Assembly: GCA_026707585.1 (NCBI GenBank)
Contig: JAPOWQ010000040.1
Span: 62,001-126,000, forward strand
Direction of reading: 5' to 3'
Origin: Chloroflexota bacterium
GTDB lineage: Bacteria; Chloroflexota; UBA11872
Length of the DNA: 64,000 bases
Shown here: positions 28,459 through 37,601 of the stretch, in pieces
Numbering within the stretch: position 1 is the stretch's first letter
Layout of the letters: the number at the start of each line of letters is the position of its first letter
Position numbers and translations under genes: made by a program
The notes under the pieces: generated by a model
What the model was told of the DNA's origin: nothing
Seen by the model: only the letters and a program-made list of their open reading frames with translations
Database searches by the model: none

Positions 28459-28871
28459 TCGTTGCCGACGCGTCGGTGGTCGTTGAATTGCTGCTGGGCC
28501 CCGGAAGTCCCGCGGGGAGCATGCTGGCCCGGCATCTCGGTGATCAGGAGGTCGTCTGTACGCCGCACCTTTTGGACGCGGAAGTCGGTCAGGCCCTTCG
28601 GCGGTTTGTGCTACCACGGGAGATGTCATTCGCTCGAGCCCAGGCCTCTCTTGACGACCTGGCCGACCTTCCGCTGCGCCGGTTTCCCCACACGGCGTTT
28701 CTTTCCAGGGCCTTTGCGCTTCGAGCGAACGTCACGGTGTATGACGGCATATATCTGGCCCTAGCGGAGGCTCTCGGTGCCCCGCTGATCACCTGCGACG
28801 CCGCGCTGCGGAATGTTCCGGGCTGCACGGCGGAGGTTGTATTAGTCCCTGCCAGCCCGTCGAGGAACTGA
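28455..28871 (+). CDS. vapC: PIN-domain ribonuclease toxin (VapC-like)
   Basis: 138 residues from GTG 28455. The PIN acidic residues are visible: VADASVVVELLL (first Asp), PHLLDAEVGQALRR (Asp/Glu), TVYDGIYLALAEAL (third Asp) and LITCDAALRN (fourth Asp). VapC toxins cut specific RNAs and are held inactive by the antitoxin encoded just upstream. Confidence 0.9.
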   Translation: MIVADASVVVELLLGPGSPAGSMLARHLGDQEVVCTPHLLDAEVGQALRRFVLPREMSFARAQASLDDLADLPLRRFPHTAFLSRAFALRANVTVYDGIYLALAEALGAPLITCDAALRNVPGCTAEVVLVPASPSRN

Positions 28872-28914
28872 CCCAACATTTCTTGCGTCGACGGTTGAGT
28901 CATGGCGCATCGAA

Positions 28915-30279
28915 CTAGTCGAGCAAGTGTTCGATTCCGAGACGAGCGACGGTAATCTTTTCCAGGTCACGGACGTTGCCCACGCTGTATAGGCAGAGCA
29001 CGGTGCCCTCGGGGGTAACGGCCAGGTCGGAGTAGCGGCAGGGTCGCGGGTCGATGATTTTCGAGATCGGCCACGTGCGCCCGTCGTCCGTGCTCGCATA
29101 GATGGTCATTTCGGTACCGCCGGGGATGCGGCGGTTCACGCCGATCGGATGGGAGAACAGGAGAGTCTCCGGTCGGTTGTCGTCGCCCGAGCCATGGCGG
29201 GCGAGGCCCACGTTGACCGGCCGGCCGCTGAGTTCGGGATGCTCGCCGAGTTCGTAGAAGCTCTGTCCGCCGTCGCGGCTCCGTGCATAGGTTCGGCCGT
29301 CGCGGCGCTGGGTGTTTCGGCGATAGCTGACGTAGATCTCGCCGCCGGTGGTTTCCACCAGCGACGCCTCGTCGGATCCATCGGGTAGGACTGCGCCGAC
29401 CGTCCACGAAGTTCCGTGGTCGTCGCTGTAGAGCAGGCCGCCGCGCACGCCCGGAACCTGTCCGGGCTCGCCTTCCTTATACAGGAAGCCAGGAATCACC
29501 AGCCGACCGCGGTGCGGTCCGGCCACGAGTTGAATCCCGTGCTCGTTGTTGTTGGGCCACCCGGTCCAGCCCTCGGCGTTGGGGCTGGGATCGACGCGCA
29601 CGGCTTCCGACCAGGTCCGGCCGTCGTCGGTGCTCCTGACGAGCCCGAACCCGCCGCCCTGCTCGGCGTAGGTGCTGAAATACCCAAGGTCATCCCGAAC
29701 TTCGGCGGGGATGTTCCAAAAGGTCACGAAAATCGTTCGCGTCACCCGGTCTTCAACAATCGCCCCAAGGAACGTGTACTGGCCTGGTTCGGCGTGGATC
29801 ACCTGCTGTCGCGACCAGGTCGTGCCGCTGTCCTCGCTGCGCGCTGACAGCAGGTCGTTCTCGTGGCCGCCGTCGCTCATTGAATCGTGGCGCCGGCAAC
29901 ACACGGCCACCACGTTCCCGGCGTCCGTGACGATCAGTCCGGGCATGCCGACGCCGAAGCCGTCGTAGTTGTGGTACAGGAGGTTCGTGAAATCGACGGT
30001 CACTTTGGCCTGGGCCATCCGCTTGCGCATCGGCCGGTCGGTGCTGATGACCGCAATCAGGAGCTCGTTCGGGTCTCGAGTACTGGTATAGAAGTTCGCG
30101 GTCACCCCGAACGTGTGAATCGCACTCGAATCCGGCTCGTTCTGCTCCGAGAGGCCTTCCTTCGCCGAAACCTCCGCCGGCGCCTCCGTCCGGTCCCAGT
30201 GATAGGCCGGCGCCTGTGTCAGCGTGTCGCCCTGACCGGGAAAGAAGACGTCGACGTATTCGACCTGTGGGCTATTCAC
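28915..30279 (-). CDS. Exo-alpha-sialidase-like protein with Asp-box repeats
   Basis: 454 residues from GTG 30279 with AGGAGG six bases upstream. Five Asp boxes (S-x-D-x-G-x-T-W type) are readable: SEDSGTTWS, STDDGRTWS, SDDHGTSWT, SRDGGQSF, STDDGRTWP. This is the signature of the six-bladed sialidase/neuraminidase propeller. There is no signal peptide. It could remove terminal sialic acid or a related sugar, or be a non-sialidase propeller hydrolase, since catalytic Arg residues cannot be assigned with certainty. Confidence 0.82.
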   Translation of the reverse strand: MNSPQVEYVDVFFPGQGDTLTQAPAYHWDRTEAPAEVSAKEGLSEQNEPDSSAIHTFGVTANFYTSTRDPNELLIAVISTDRPMRKRMAQAKVTVDFTNLLYHNYDGFGVGMPGLIVTDAGNVVAVCCRRHDSMSDGGHENDLLSARSEDSGTTWSRQQVIHAEPGQYTFLGAIVEDRVTRTIFVTFWNIPAEVRDDLGYFSTYAEQGGGFGLVRSTDDGRTWSEAVRVDPSPNAEGWTGWPNNNEHGIQLVAGPHRGRLVIPGFLYKEGEPGQVPGVRGGLLYSDDHGTSWTVGAVLPDGSDEASLVETTGGEIYVSYRRNTQRRDGRTYARSRDGGQSFYELGEHPELSGRPVNVGLARHGSGDDNRPETLLFSHPIGVNRRIPGGTEMTIYASTDDGRTWPISKIIDPRPCRYSDLAVTPEGTVLCLYSVGNVRDLEKITVARLGIEHLLD

Positions 30280-30354
30280 GTTCGCCTCCTGAGCGGGACG
30301 CCAGATGTGCGAGGCCTTCAGAATAAGGGGCGATGATGCAGGGCTCTTGGCTCG

Positions 30355-31797
30355 TCAGCCGCCAGCTTGCAGCTCTTGCATCTCCTGAACCGCTCGGCGT
30401 AGTCCCTCGTCAGGATCGGTGTCACCCAGCAAAACGTCGCGGACGAGGGTATTGCTCAACAGTGCGTACTCGGACCGCGAAAGGTCGGGATACGTCGCGT
30501 TCTCGAGTAGGTGAACGATCACATGCTCGTCGTCGCCGTGCAGCTCGGGCATGAGCCGCCGAATGGCGGCCGCATCGACGCGAAAAGGTGGCAGCGTTGA
30601 GTCGGGTCCTATGACTGCGTGGAGACGCCGTAGCGCGTCGTACGAGACATCCGGATTCCTGCCCGAGTTCACGACGCCCAGCAGAAATGTGAACGCGGGG
30701 TTGCGTCCGGAACCGAAGGCAGGAAACGGATAGACGCGGTTGTTGGTGATGAACTGTCCGGCGTCGGAAAAAGCGATCGATGCGAATCCCATGCCCCACT
30801 TGCCGGCCTGGATGTAGCGGCCGTAATCCAGGTTGCCGATCGGGATCAGCCGGTGACGGTGGACGAGATCGCGATAGAAGTCCAGGACTTCCCGCGCCTT
30901 TTCGCTCTGAAGCGGCGTCAGGCCGCCCGCGGAGTCGCGAAAACTGCCGAGCGCGGAGTTAAGTGCGATGGCCAGTGGTGGATTCACGATGTAATCGCCA
31001 TGCTCTGTCGGTTCCGGAAAAAGGACGCCCAGAATGCCCTGGGTACCGGCCCCGCCATCGGCGGGCTCGGGATCATGAAACGCCTGCGCGGTATTGAGGT
31101 AGGCCTCCGCGGTGAAGGCCGGCACGGTCGGTTCGGGTAGTTCGATGTCACGCGCGCTGGCTAGCTCGCCATTAACCAGCGTGAAGTACGGCGAAACGGC
31201 GAACGGCAGTCCGAACTGCACGCCATCGTGCCGCCCTTGCTCCAAGACACCCGGCCAGAATGCGCCGGCATCGAAATCCGGATCGGCGGCCAGATAGTCA
31301 TCCAACGGCGTGAGTTGATCGTGGACGACGAGGTCATCGAGATCGCTGCCGAAAAAGACCACGAGCTCCGGCGCCGAGGCTTCCACCGCCGCAAGGGCAC
31401 GGCTCATGTTCCAATTCAGCGTTGCAGCAAAGTCAAGCGGCACGTCGTCGAACCTGTAGCGGCCCTCGGATTGGCGGCTGGCCTCACGTAACCCATTGGC
31501 GAATAACGCAAGAATCCTGGGGCCCGCAACGTCCAACGACATCACGGCCACGGGCACTTCGCGCCGCTCGCCAGGTTGAGGAAGCGATGGCCCCGGCGCG
31601 GGCGCACGCTCGGTCACGCTCGCCGCGGCGGTCCGCGCGCGCTGCAGGGCGGCATCCAGGTCTTCGCGACCGGTTGTGGCAGGCGGGGTGGGTTGCTCCG
31701 GCTCTTGCTCGCCGCAGGCAACACCGATAGCGGCCAGGCTTCCGGTGGCCAGCATGCGCAGCGCGCTGCGCCGCGTGACAATCGGTCTGACCCTCAC
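30355..31797 (-). CDS. Extracellular solute-binding lipoprotein, ABC transporter type
   Basis: About 480 residues from GTG 31797 (a TTG at 31806 is possible). The leader TRRSALRMLATGSLAAIGVACG combines a twin-arginine-like start with a lipobox. A short Glu/Pro/Thr linker follows, then a family-1 binding fold: LVVFFGSDLDDLVVHDQLTP, FGLPFAVSPYFTLVNGELA, KWGMGFASIAFSDAGQF, FPAFGSGRNPAF. It probably binds a carbohydrate or similar ligand. No permease or ATPase adjoins it, so its transporter partners are elsewhere. Confidence 0.82.
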   Translation of the reverse strand: MRVRPIVTRRSALRMLATGSLAAIGVACGEQEPEQPTPPATTGREDLDAALQRARTAAASVTERAPAPGPSLPQPGERREVPVAVMSLDVAGPRILALFANGLREASRQSEGRYRFDDVPLDFAATLNWNMSRALAAVEASAPELVVFFGSDLDDLVVHDQLTPLDDYLAADPDFDAGAFWPGVLEQGRHDGVQFGLPFAVSPYFTLVNGELASARDIELPEPTVPAFTAEAYLNTAQAFHDPEPADGGAGTQGILGVLFPEPTEHGDYIVNPPLAIALNSALGSFRDSAGGLTPLQSEKAREVLDFYRDLVHRHRLIPIGNLDYGRYIQAGKWGMGFASIAFSDAGQFITNNRVYPFPAFGSGRNPAFTFLLGVVNSGRNPDVSYDALRRLHAVIGPDSTLPPFRVDAAAIRRLMPELHGDDEHVIVHLLENATYPDLSRSEYALLSNTLVRDVLLGDTDPDEGLRRAVQEMQELQAGG

Positions 31798-31914
31798 GTG
31801 GACCAACGCCTCATCACGACGAGCACCTCAAGTTTGAGCCGCAGCGCCCTTGCACAAACCATACCGCGCGCACGTCCTGCCGACGCAGACGGCCGGTCCG
31901 GTCGCCGCGGTTGG

Positions 31915-32763
31915 CTATCCCCGCGAGGGCTCGCTCATCTCCTGGCGCGCCTTGCGCGCAAGCTGAGACAAGTGGCCGTCGTTGGCCAGGCGTTGTTCCA
32001 GGTGACGCATGCGCTTTGGGCCGGCCGTCCGAACCATTGCGTCGCCGTAGGCGCGCTCGATCCAGAAGCGAGCCGCGTGCCCGATGTCCTGGCGAAGTTC
32101 GTCCAGATCCTCCTCGGCAAAGCGCTCGGACACGTTGATGGTGAACATGCGCCGGCGGGTCCCGCCGCCAAATGACGCGTGCTTGAGATCCTGGTTGAAC
32201 ATCAGCAGGTCGCCAGGTTGGGTTTCCAGCGCCACGGCCGGCATCTCCGCGCCCGAAACGCCTAGGTGCTCCTCCATCGTCCAGGTCCGCTGACTTGACA
32301 TAATGCCTTGCAGGCCTTCGGCGTAGTCGTCGCCCCTGTGGTGGCTGCCAGGAATCACTCGCAGGCATCCCGAATCGCGCTCCACCGGATCCAGGTAGAA
32401 CGCAAACTTGACGTTGCGGTACTTGCTGCGCGCATAGCCGTCCGAGTGCCAGCGGGTGTCGCCCACGTAGAAGTTTCCGTCGCTACCTGTGTAGTTGTAG
32501 TCCTCACCCACCACCTCGCTGGCCACGTCGTCGATCCGAGGGTCGTCCAGTAGGGCGCTCAGGTATTCGCTTTGGTCGATGAATGGGACGAGGGCCGAGC
32601 GCTGCTGATGGTCGTGGGCCTTTCCGTGGTGCCCGCCGCCGCGGTTGGCCCAGAGGCGCTCAAACTCCTCGGTGATCGTCTCGGCTTCCGCTGCGAACAG
32701 TCCGGGAAACCCCAGGTAGCCGAAAGTCTCGAAGTACGCGCGCTGCTGATGCGTGAAGTTCAT
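31915..32763 (-). CDS. Phytanoyl-CoA dioxygenase (PhyH) family protein
   Basis: 282 residues. Iron ligands appear as TRWHSDGYARS (His, Asp) and DLKHASFGG (distal His), and the 2-oxoglutarate Arg in GTRRRMFTINVS. VERDSGCLRVIPGSHHRGDD is the family core. An Fe(II)/2-oxoglutarate hydroxylase, only distantly similar to the PhyH protein at 6157-6936. It starts 130 bases beyond the next minus-strand gene. Confidence 0.88.
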   Translation of the reverse strand: MNFTHQQRAYFETFGYLGFPGLFAAEAETITEEFERLWANRGGGHHGKAHDHQQRSALVPFIDQSEYLSALLDDPRIDDVASEVVGEDYNYTGSDGNFYVGDTRWHSDGYARSKYRNVKFAFYLDPVERDSGCLRVIPGSHHRGDDYAEGLQGIMSSQRTWTMEEHLGVSGAEMPAVALETQPGDLLMFNQDLKHASFGGGTRRRMFTINVSERFAEEDLDELRQDIGHAARFWIERAYGDAMVRTAGPKRMRHLEQRLANDGHLSQLARKARQEMSEPSRG

Positions 32764-32891
32764 GCCTCGGCTCCGGCGGAGATGCGACCGTGTGCGCCAA
32801 GTCTAGGCAAGCGATTCGCTCGGGCGCGGACATCCGTCTCACCCCCAACTTGTAGCCGGTTCGGCGTCGGGCTCCGCTTTGGGCGCCGGGG

Positions 32892-33443
32892 CTACAGCCT
32901 GGCTGCCTTTACGACCTCCAGGATTCGACCTCGCGGCGGCCTGTCCGCCTGCAGCAGATCGTGAAGCTCTCCTACCACGCTCGACCTGTCCGGCACCTTC
33001 CAATCGGGGTACGCCCCGATCCGCCATGTGAGGTACGTGTGCAGCGTCCCCGTTCCCTCAAACATTACTTTGGCGGCCAGCAGTTCCATCAGAATCGCCC
33101 GGCGATGCGCGTAGGCGTGGCTCCGGCCCGCCAGCTTGTGCGTGATCTCGACGTGCTCGTGCAATGCCACCAGGTTGGCCCGCTCCGGATTCTCGTCCGC
33201 GCACCGCTGCGGGAGATAGATGTTGCCGTCCTCGTCGTACATCGCCAGGTCGGCTTCATCGGGCCATGGGTCGCACACCAGGTAGGGGATTTCCGTTCCG
33301 TCCACTGTGCACGTGCGCTCGCCGCTCACGTTCGCCCTAATCGCCTCGACAAGCTCGGTCAGCTCGGGGTGCGGCAACTTGAGGCGCTTGGTGGCTGTGG
33401 ACATGCCTGGCCAGTCGGCAATCTGAGTCAGCGCAACTATCAT
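32892..33443 (-). CDS. Unrecognised protein with a His-rich segment
   Basis: About 183 residues from ATG 33443 (ATG 33404 and TTG 33455 are alternatives). I do not recognise the family. Visible features are a beta-rich N-terminal part (ERTCTVDGTEIPYLVCDPWP, EDGNIYLPQRC) and a helical His-rich stretch LVALHEHVEITHKLAGRSHA followed by YAHRRAILMELLAAKVMF. HEHVE resembles but does not match the HExxH zinc motif. Composition matches its neighbours. It is divergent from the ABC ATPase gene. Confidence 0.65.
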   Translation of the reverse strand: MIVALTQIADWPGMSTATKRLKLPHPELTELVEAIRANVSGERTCTVDGTEIPYLVCDPWPDEADLAMYDEDGNIYLPQRCADENPERANLVALHEHVEITHKLAGRSHAYAHRRAILMELLAAKVMFEGTGTLHTYLTWRIGAYPDWKVPDRSSVVGELHDLLQADRPPRGRILEVVKAARL

Positions 33444-33593
33444 TGCCTTACGCAAGGCGTCAGAGCCAACGCTCGCGCTCCGCCGAATCCCGGCACGCTA
33501 GATTGTCGGTACGTCCGGGTTGATCACAGAGGCGTGGGGCATGGGCCATCGGCTCCGCCGGCCTGCGCGCCGCACGGGCTCAGAATCTTGAGC

Positions 33594-34481
33594 GTGACCG
33601 AGCGTCCTCCGCCCATCGAGGTCCGCAACCTCAACAAGCGATACAAAGACGGCCCGCACGCCAACCAGGACATCTCGCTAACCGTCAGCTGGGGCGAAGC
33701 GCTGGGCGTCCTTGGACCCAATGGCGCCGGCAAGACCACCCTGGTCCGCCAGATCACAACCGAACTCGTTCCGACTTCCGGCGAAGTGCGCGTCGTAGGC
33801 ATCGACGCCGTGTCCAATCCCGACGCCGCCAAGTCACGGATCGGGGTCGTGCCGCAAGAGGCGCGGCTGTTCGATGGCCTCTCGGTCTACCAACACCTGC
33901 GCATCTTCGGCGTGCTGCGCGGGCTCTCGCGCCGTGCCGCGAGAGAGCGGGCCGACGAACTGATCGAGGAACTCGACCTGGCGGCCCACCGCGACTTCTC
34001 CAGCGAACGTCTGTCAGGCGGACTTCGCCGCCGTCTCCTGGTCGGCATCGCCATGCTGGCGCGGCCGGACGTGCTGATCCTCGACGAACCCACGGTTGGC
34101 CTGGACGTGGAGTCCCGCCAGCGGCTCTGGGAGGTCCTGCAGGGCTACCGCCGGCGCGACGGCGCCGTGCTCCTGACCACGCATTACATGGAGGAGGCCG
34201 AGACGCTCTGCGATCGCATCGGCATCATCCAGGACGGTCGCCTCATCTCCCTCGACACCATCGCGAACCTGCGGACCTCCATCGGGCACGAATACAAGCT
34301 GGTCTACGAGACCTCCGAGGGATCCCAGACCCTCTTCGGCGACGACCATCTGGCCCTGGCCACCCAGCTGCGGGCCCAGGGTGTGGACGAGTACGCGGTC
34401 ATGCGCACGAGCCTGGAAGACGTGTACTTGGCGCTGACGCAGAAGGCGCGCGCTAAGGGCGAGGCCGATGCGGCGGAGTGA
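33594..34481 (+). CDS. ABC-2 type exporter ATP-binding protein
   Basis: About 295 residues from GTG 33594; the frame extends far upstream but only as a shadow of the opposite gene. Walker A GPNGAGKTTLV, signature LSGGLRRRLLVGIAMLARP, Walker B VLILDEPTVGLD, switch TTHYMEEAE. The C-terminal extension (TSLEDVYLALTQ) is typical of drug/lipid exporter ATPases. It overlaps the next gene by 14 bases; the matching permease is the gene after that. Confidence 0.92.
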   Translation: MTERPPPIEVRNLNKRYKDGPHANQDISLTVSWGEALGVLGPNGAGKTTLVRQITTELVPTSGEVRVVGIDAVSNPDAAKSRIGVVPQEARLFDGLSVYQHLRIFGVLRGLSRRAARERADELIEELDLAAHRDFSSERLSGGLRRRLLVGIAMLARPDVLILDEPTVGLDVESRQRLWEVLQGYRRRDGAVLLTTHYMEEAETLCDRIGIIQDGRLISLDTIANLRTSIGHEYKLVYETSEGSQTLFGDDHLALATQLRAQGVDEYAVMRTSLEDVYLALTQKARAKGEADAAE

Positions 34482-35085
34482 CTCGCTAAGCACTGCGACG
34501 GGGACCAGCGGACAGCCTTTGCTGCTCGTCCGGCACTCCAGCCCTTGCGTTTCGGACGGTCTGAGTTACCGGGACTGGCGGCTGAGCGACGAAGGCAAGG
34601 AGTCTGCCGACAGAGCGGCAGGTTTCATCGCCGAACTCAGACCCAGCCTGATCTGCTCCAGCGATGAGCGCAAGGCCTTTGAGACTGCGATGATCATCGG
34701 GCAGCGCTGCGGCGTTGACGTTGAGATAGAGGCTGACCTAGGCGAGCATGATCGAACCGGTGTGCCGTGGCGCGATGCGGCGACGAGGCAGCAGGAGTTT
34801 CAAGCGCTCTTCGCGAATCCCAACGCTGTCGTGTTCGGTCGCGAGTCAGCGAGTCAAGCGCTGCAGCGACTGTCGGCGGCTATCGACCGCGTCACCACGC
34901 GGACACTTGGGCCTTGGGTGCTGGTCACTCACGGAACGGTCATGGCGCTGTACTTGGCTAAGTTGACCGGTCGCGCTGCGTTGGAAGTATGGTCACAGCT
35001 TGGACTGCCGACCGTGGCCACGGTAGATCTTGATCACCGTCGGCTCGTGGAGCTTGTCACCGACTTTCCGGCCGCAGGCCCATGA
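34468..35085 (+). CDS. Histidine phosphatase family protein inserted in an ABC exporter operon
   Basis: 205 residues. The catalytic His is in LLLVRHSSPCVSDG, the second in WVLVTHGTVMALYLAKLTG; SSDERKAFETAMII is the middle block with the conserved Arg. It is a phosphoglycerate-mutase-like phosphatase of unknown substrate. It overlaps the ATPase gene by 14 bases and the permease gene by 4 (ATGA), so all three are translationally coupled. Confidence 0.85.
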   Translation: MRRSDSLSTATGTSGQPLLLVRHSSPCVSDGLSYRDWRLSDEGKESADRAAGFIAELRPSLICSSDERKAFETAMIIGQRCGVDVEIEADLGEHDRTGVPWRDAATRQQEFQALFANPNAVVFGRESASQALQRLSAAIDRVTTRTLGPWVLVTHGTVMALYLAKLTGRAALEVWSQLGLPTVATVDLDHRRLVELVTDFPAAGP

Positions 35086-35864
35086 AGACAATCGGACCGA
35101 TGCCTCAAACTGACCGCCTCCGCGCGCCCGGCCCGCGCAAGTTCGTCAGCGATTCGCTGGCCGTGCTGGAGATCCATGCGCTCCCGATGATCCGCCAGTG
35201 GTATCTGATCGTCCTGGGAACCCTTGTCTTTCCGATCCCGATGTTCTACGTCTTTCGTTCCATCGCGCCCGACGACGCGGCCGTGTGGCAGCGCCTGCTG
35301 GCCGGCACGCTGATCTTCGGTGTCTCCTTCAGCACCGCCATGCTGGTCGGTCAGCAGATCGTGGCGCAGCGGTTCATGGGCCACCTGAAGCTCGTCATCA
35401 CGATGCCCGTCTCCAAGGCCGCCTACGTTGTCGGAACGCTGTTGTACACCGCCGTGTCGGGAACGCTGTCCGCCCTGTTTCTTCTGGCGTTCGCCTTCAT
35501 CGCCGGCGTCGAAGTCGAGCCCACCTGGGCGCTGGCTCCGGCGCTGCTCCTGACGGTTCTGGCATTGGCCGGCATTGTTCTATTTGTGATGAGCTTTGCG
35601 CCGTCACTGCCTGTCGGCAACATCCTGGCCAGCCTCATCGCCATCGTACTGGTCATCATCTCGCCCGTGTACTTCACGATGGAGTCCGCGCCGCTTCTCT
35701 TGCAGTGGTTCGGATACGTCTCGCCGCTCCGCTACGCCGCTGACGCCATTGCCGCTTCCCTAGGCGGCCGGGTGGACGTATGGCTGGAACTCGGTGTCCT
35801 GGCGGCCTGCGCGGTCGTCGCGATGGGCCTTGGCCTCTGGCGGCTACCCTGGCGGGAGACGTAG
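35082..35864 (+). CDS. ABC-2 type exporter permease
   Basis: 260 residues with about six membrane helices (near 42-60, 73-92, 108-135, 145-170, 178-198, 232-252). FMGHLKLVITMPVSKAAYV and the late SPLRYAADAIAASLGGRVD are the ABC-2 permease landmarks. It pairs with the ATPase at 33594. The cargo is unknown; drugs, lipids or polysaccharides are typical. Confidence 0.88.
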   Translation: MKTIGPMPQTDRLRAPGPRKFVSDSLAVLEIHALPMIRQWYLIVLGTLVFPIPMFYVFRSIAPDDAAVWQRLLAGTLIFGVSFSTAMLVGQQIVAQRFMGHLKLVITMPVSKAAYVVGTLLYTAVSGTLSALFLLAFAFIAGVEVEPTWALAPALLLTVLALAGIVLFVMSFAPSLPVGNILASLIAIVLVIISPVYFTMESAPLLLQWFGYVSPLRYAADAIAASLGGRVDVWLELGVLAACAVVAMGLGLWRLPWRET

Positions 35865-35960
35865 CGGGCTTCCCTTCAGCTGCGGGCCATAACGCGGCCC
35901 TGCGAACGGCATAGTCTCCAGTCACCGGCTAAAGTCCGAATCTCTGCTCAAGGGCAATTC

Positions 35961-36389
35961 ATGGCCTGGCGCGACCCAACAGCACTTTCGACCACCGAAC
36001 TCGAAGAAGGCAGCGACATCGCCCTGGACTTTGGGCGATTCTTCTCCGCGATCGGAGACGGCGTGGTTCCCGTCGTCGCTCAGGACGTCGAGTCCCGCGA
36101 CGTCCTGGTCCTGGCGCACGCCAACCGAGCGGCGCTGGACTACACCTTGCAGCACGGCGTTGCAGCCTTCTGGAGTCTGTCGCGAGACCGCCTGTGGATA
36201 AAGGGCGAGACCTCCGGCAACTTCCTGGACCTCGTCGAAGTTCGCGTGAACTGCGAGCAGAACTCGCTTCTCTACCTCGTCGGACTGCGTAAGGAGGGCG
36301 TCTGCCACACGCTCCAGGACGGCGTGGCGCGGCATAGCTGCTACTACCGCCGGATCACCGGCGATCGACTGGAGCCGGTGGAGGGCTAA
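35961..36389 (+). CDS. HisI-like phosphoribosyl-AMP cyclohydrolase homologue with altered magnesium site
   Basis: 142 residues, HisI length. The whole core is readable: VVPVVAQDVESRDVLVLAHA, AAFWSLSRDRLWIKGETSGN, then CHTLQDGVARHSCYYRRI. Zinc-type Cys residues are kept (C98, C115, C127). The magnesium-binding Asp run that normally reads VDCDxDA is VNCEQNS here (N97, E99, N101). Canonical HisI opens the purine ring of PR-AMP in histidine synthesis. No other his gene is present in the window. It is either a changed-function paralogue or an unusual HisI. Confidence 0.8.
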   Translation: MAWRDPTALSTTELEEGSDIALDFGRFFSAIGDGVVPVVAQDVESRDVLVLAHANRAALDYTLQHGVAAFWSLSRDRLWIKGETSGNFLDLVEVRVNCEQNSLLYLVGLRKEGVCHTLQDGVARHSCYYRRITGDRLEPVEG

Positions 36390-36459
36390 CGGCGATCTGG
36401 GCCTGGGCGCTTCGCCTAGAGAGCCCAGTCGGATTTGTCTGCTTCCGTGACTCCGGTCG

Positions 36460-37398
36460 TCAGCGCAGTGATCTCAGCCGAATCTCCTCAAGCTCGTTGG
36501 CTGTAAACACACCGGCTTGATGGAGATTCACGTATTCGTCCGAGACGCTCTGCCCAAAGATCATCAGATCGTCAGTGTTGATCGTCACGTCGACCCCATG
36601 GTCGTACAACACGCGAATCGGGTGCGACGTCAGGTCCGCCACCGCCCCCAGCATCACGTTGCTCGTGGGGCAGACATTCAGCCGAATTCGATTGTCCGCC
36701 AGCCAGTTCATTACAGCCGTGGACTCCGCGGCGCCGATCCCGTGCTGTACTTCGTCGAGCTGAAGAACCTCAACGGTTCGCTTCACCTCGTCGGCGCCCC
36801 CGAATTCGCCGACGTGCGCCTTGAGCTTTAGGCCGTGTGCCCGCGCCTTCTCGTAGAGCCATCGCACCGATTCAGGCTCGCAGTCGTGCTCGTAGGCGTA
36901 CATGTCGATTGACCGAAAGACGCCTGTCTCGATCGCTTCGGATAGCGAAGTCATCAGGTCAGCCTTTGCGACGTACGAGCGTGAGAACCCCACTTCCGGC
37001 CCAAAGTCGACCTGGCCACGGAACTGCGATTCCAGCGACGCGGCAAACGCCGTAAGACCGCGGAGCCCATCGGGATGGTGCCGGACGGCCCAGATGTCGA
37101 AGCTCGATTCAAGGAGAACAACGCCGTCACTCTGCGCGTGTCTAACGGCGGCGTTGGCCACGAATTCGAAGGCCGTCCAGTTGTCCATGTAGGGGTCGAT
37201 TGCCTGGCGCGCGTAAGCCCGCATGCCGTCCAGTCCATCCATTCTGGGCGGCGGACGGTCAATAGCGTGGCCCAGCCATCGCTCGACATCGACAATTGGA
37301 GCGGCAAAGTAGAGATGTGAGTGCAGGTCAACCTTCGCCGCACTTCGGATATCAGCGGTGTCCCCAGCGGCCAGGGCCTCAGCGAATGACGACGGCAT
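36460..37398 (-). CDS. Adenosine deaminase-family hydrolase
   Basis: About 312 residues from ATG 37398; an upstream extension to 37551 is not conserved. The zinc motif VDLHSHL (His26, His28), KAHVGEFGG (catalytic Glu block), VQHGIGAA (the HG of RIGHG), NVCPTSNVMLG and TINTDDLMIFG (Asp pair) follow in the order of adenosine/adenine deaminases. The final motif is NTDDL where SDDP is usual, so the substrate may not be adenosine. It is convergent with the HisI-like gene. Confidence 0.85.
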   Translation of the reverse strand: MPSSFAEALAAGDTADIRSAAKVDLHSHLYFAAPIVDVERWLGHAIDRPPPRMDGLDGMRAYARQAIDPYMDNWTAFEFVANAAVRHAQSDGVVLLESSFDIWAVRHHPDGLRGLTAFAASLESQFRGQVDFGPEVGFSRSYVAKADLMTSLSEAIETGVFRSIDMYAYEHDCEPESVRWLYEKARAHGLKLKAHVGEFGGADEVKRTVEVLQLDEVQHGIGAAESTAVMNWLADNRIRLNVCPTSNVMLGAVADLTSHPIRVLYDHGVDVTINTDDLMIFGQSVSDEYVNLHQAGVFTANELEEIRLRSLR

Positions 37399-37601
37399 GT
37401 GCGCTAGCCACCAGCCAACGGCAGAGCGGCAAAGGGAGGGCTCTCTGCGTCTGGTTCCACAAGCCTCAGCCTCCGGCTTTGAGTGAAGCGAGTGTAAGCG
37501 GGATCGGAGGTAGTGCTTCTTCGCCGCCGCAAGGAATTGTCCCCACGCCAAGCGTTAGACTGTGGGACGGACAGTCAAGGGCGGTAGAAGGACAAACCGG
37601 A

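Noticed and set aside
32961-33593. N-terminal extension of the ABC ATPase
   Set aside because: The open frame only mirrors the opposite-strand gene; ABC homology starts right after GTG 33594.
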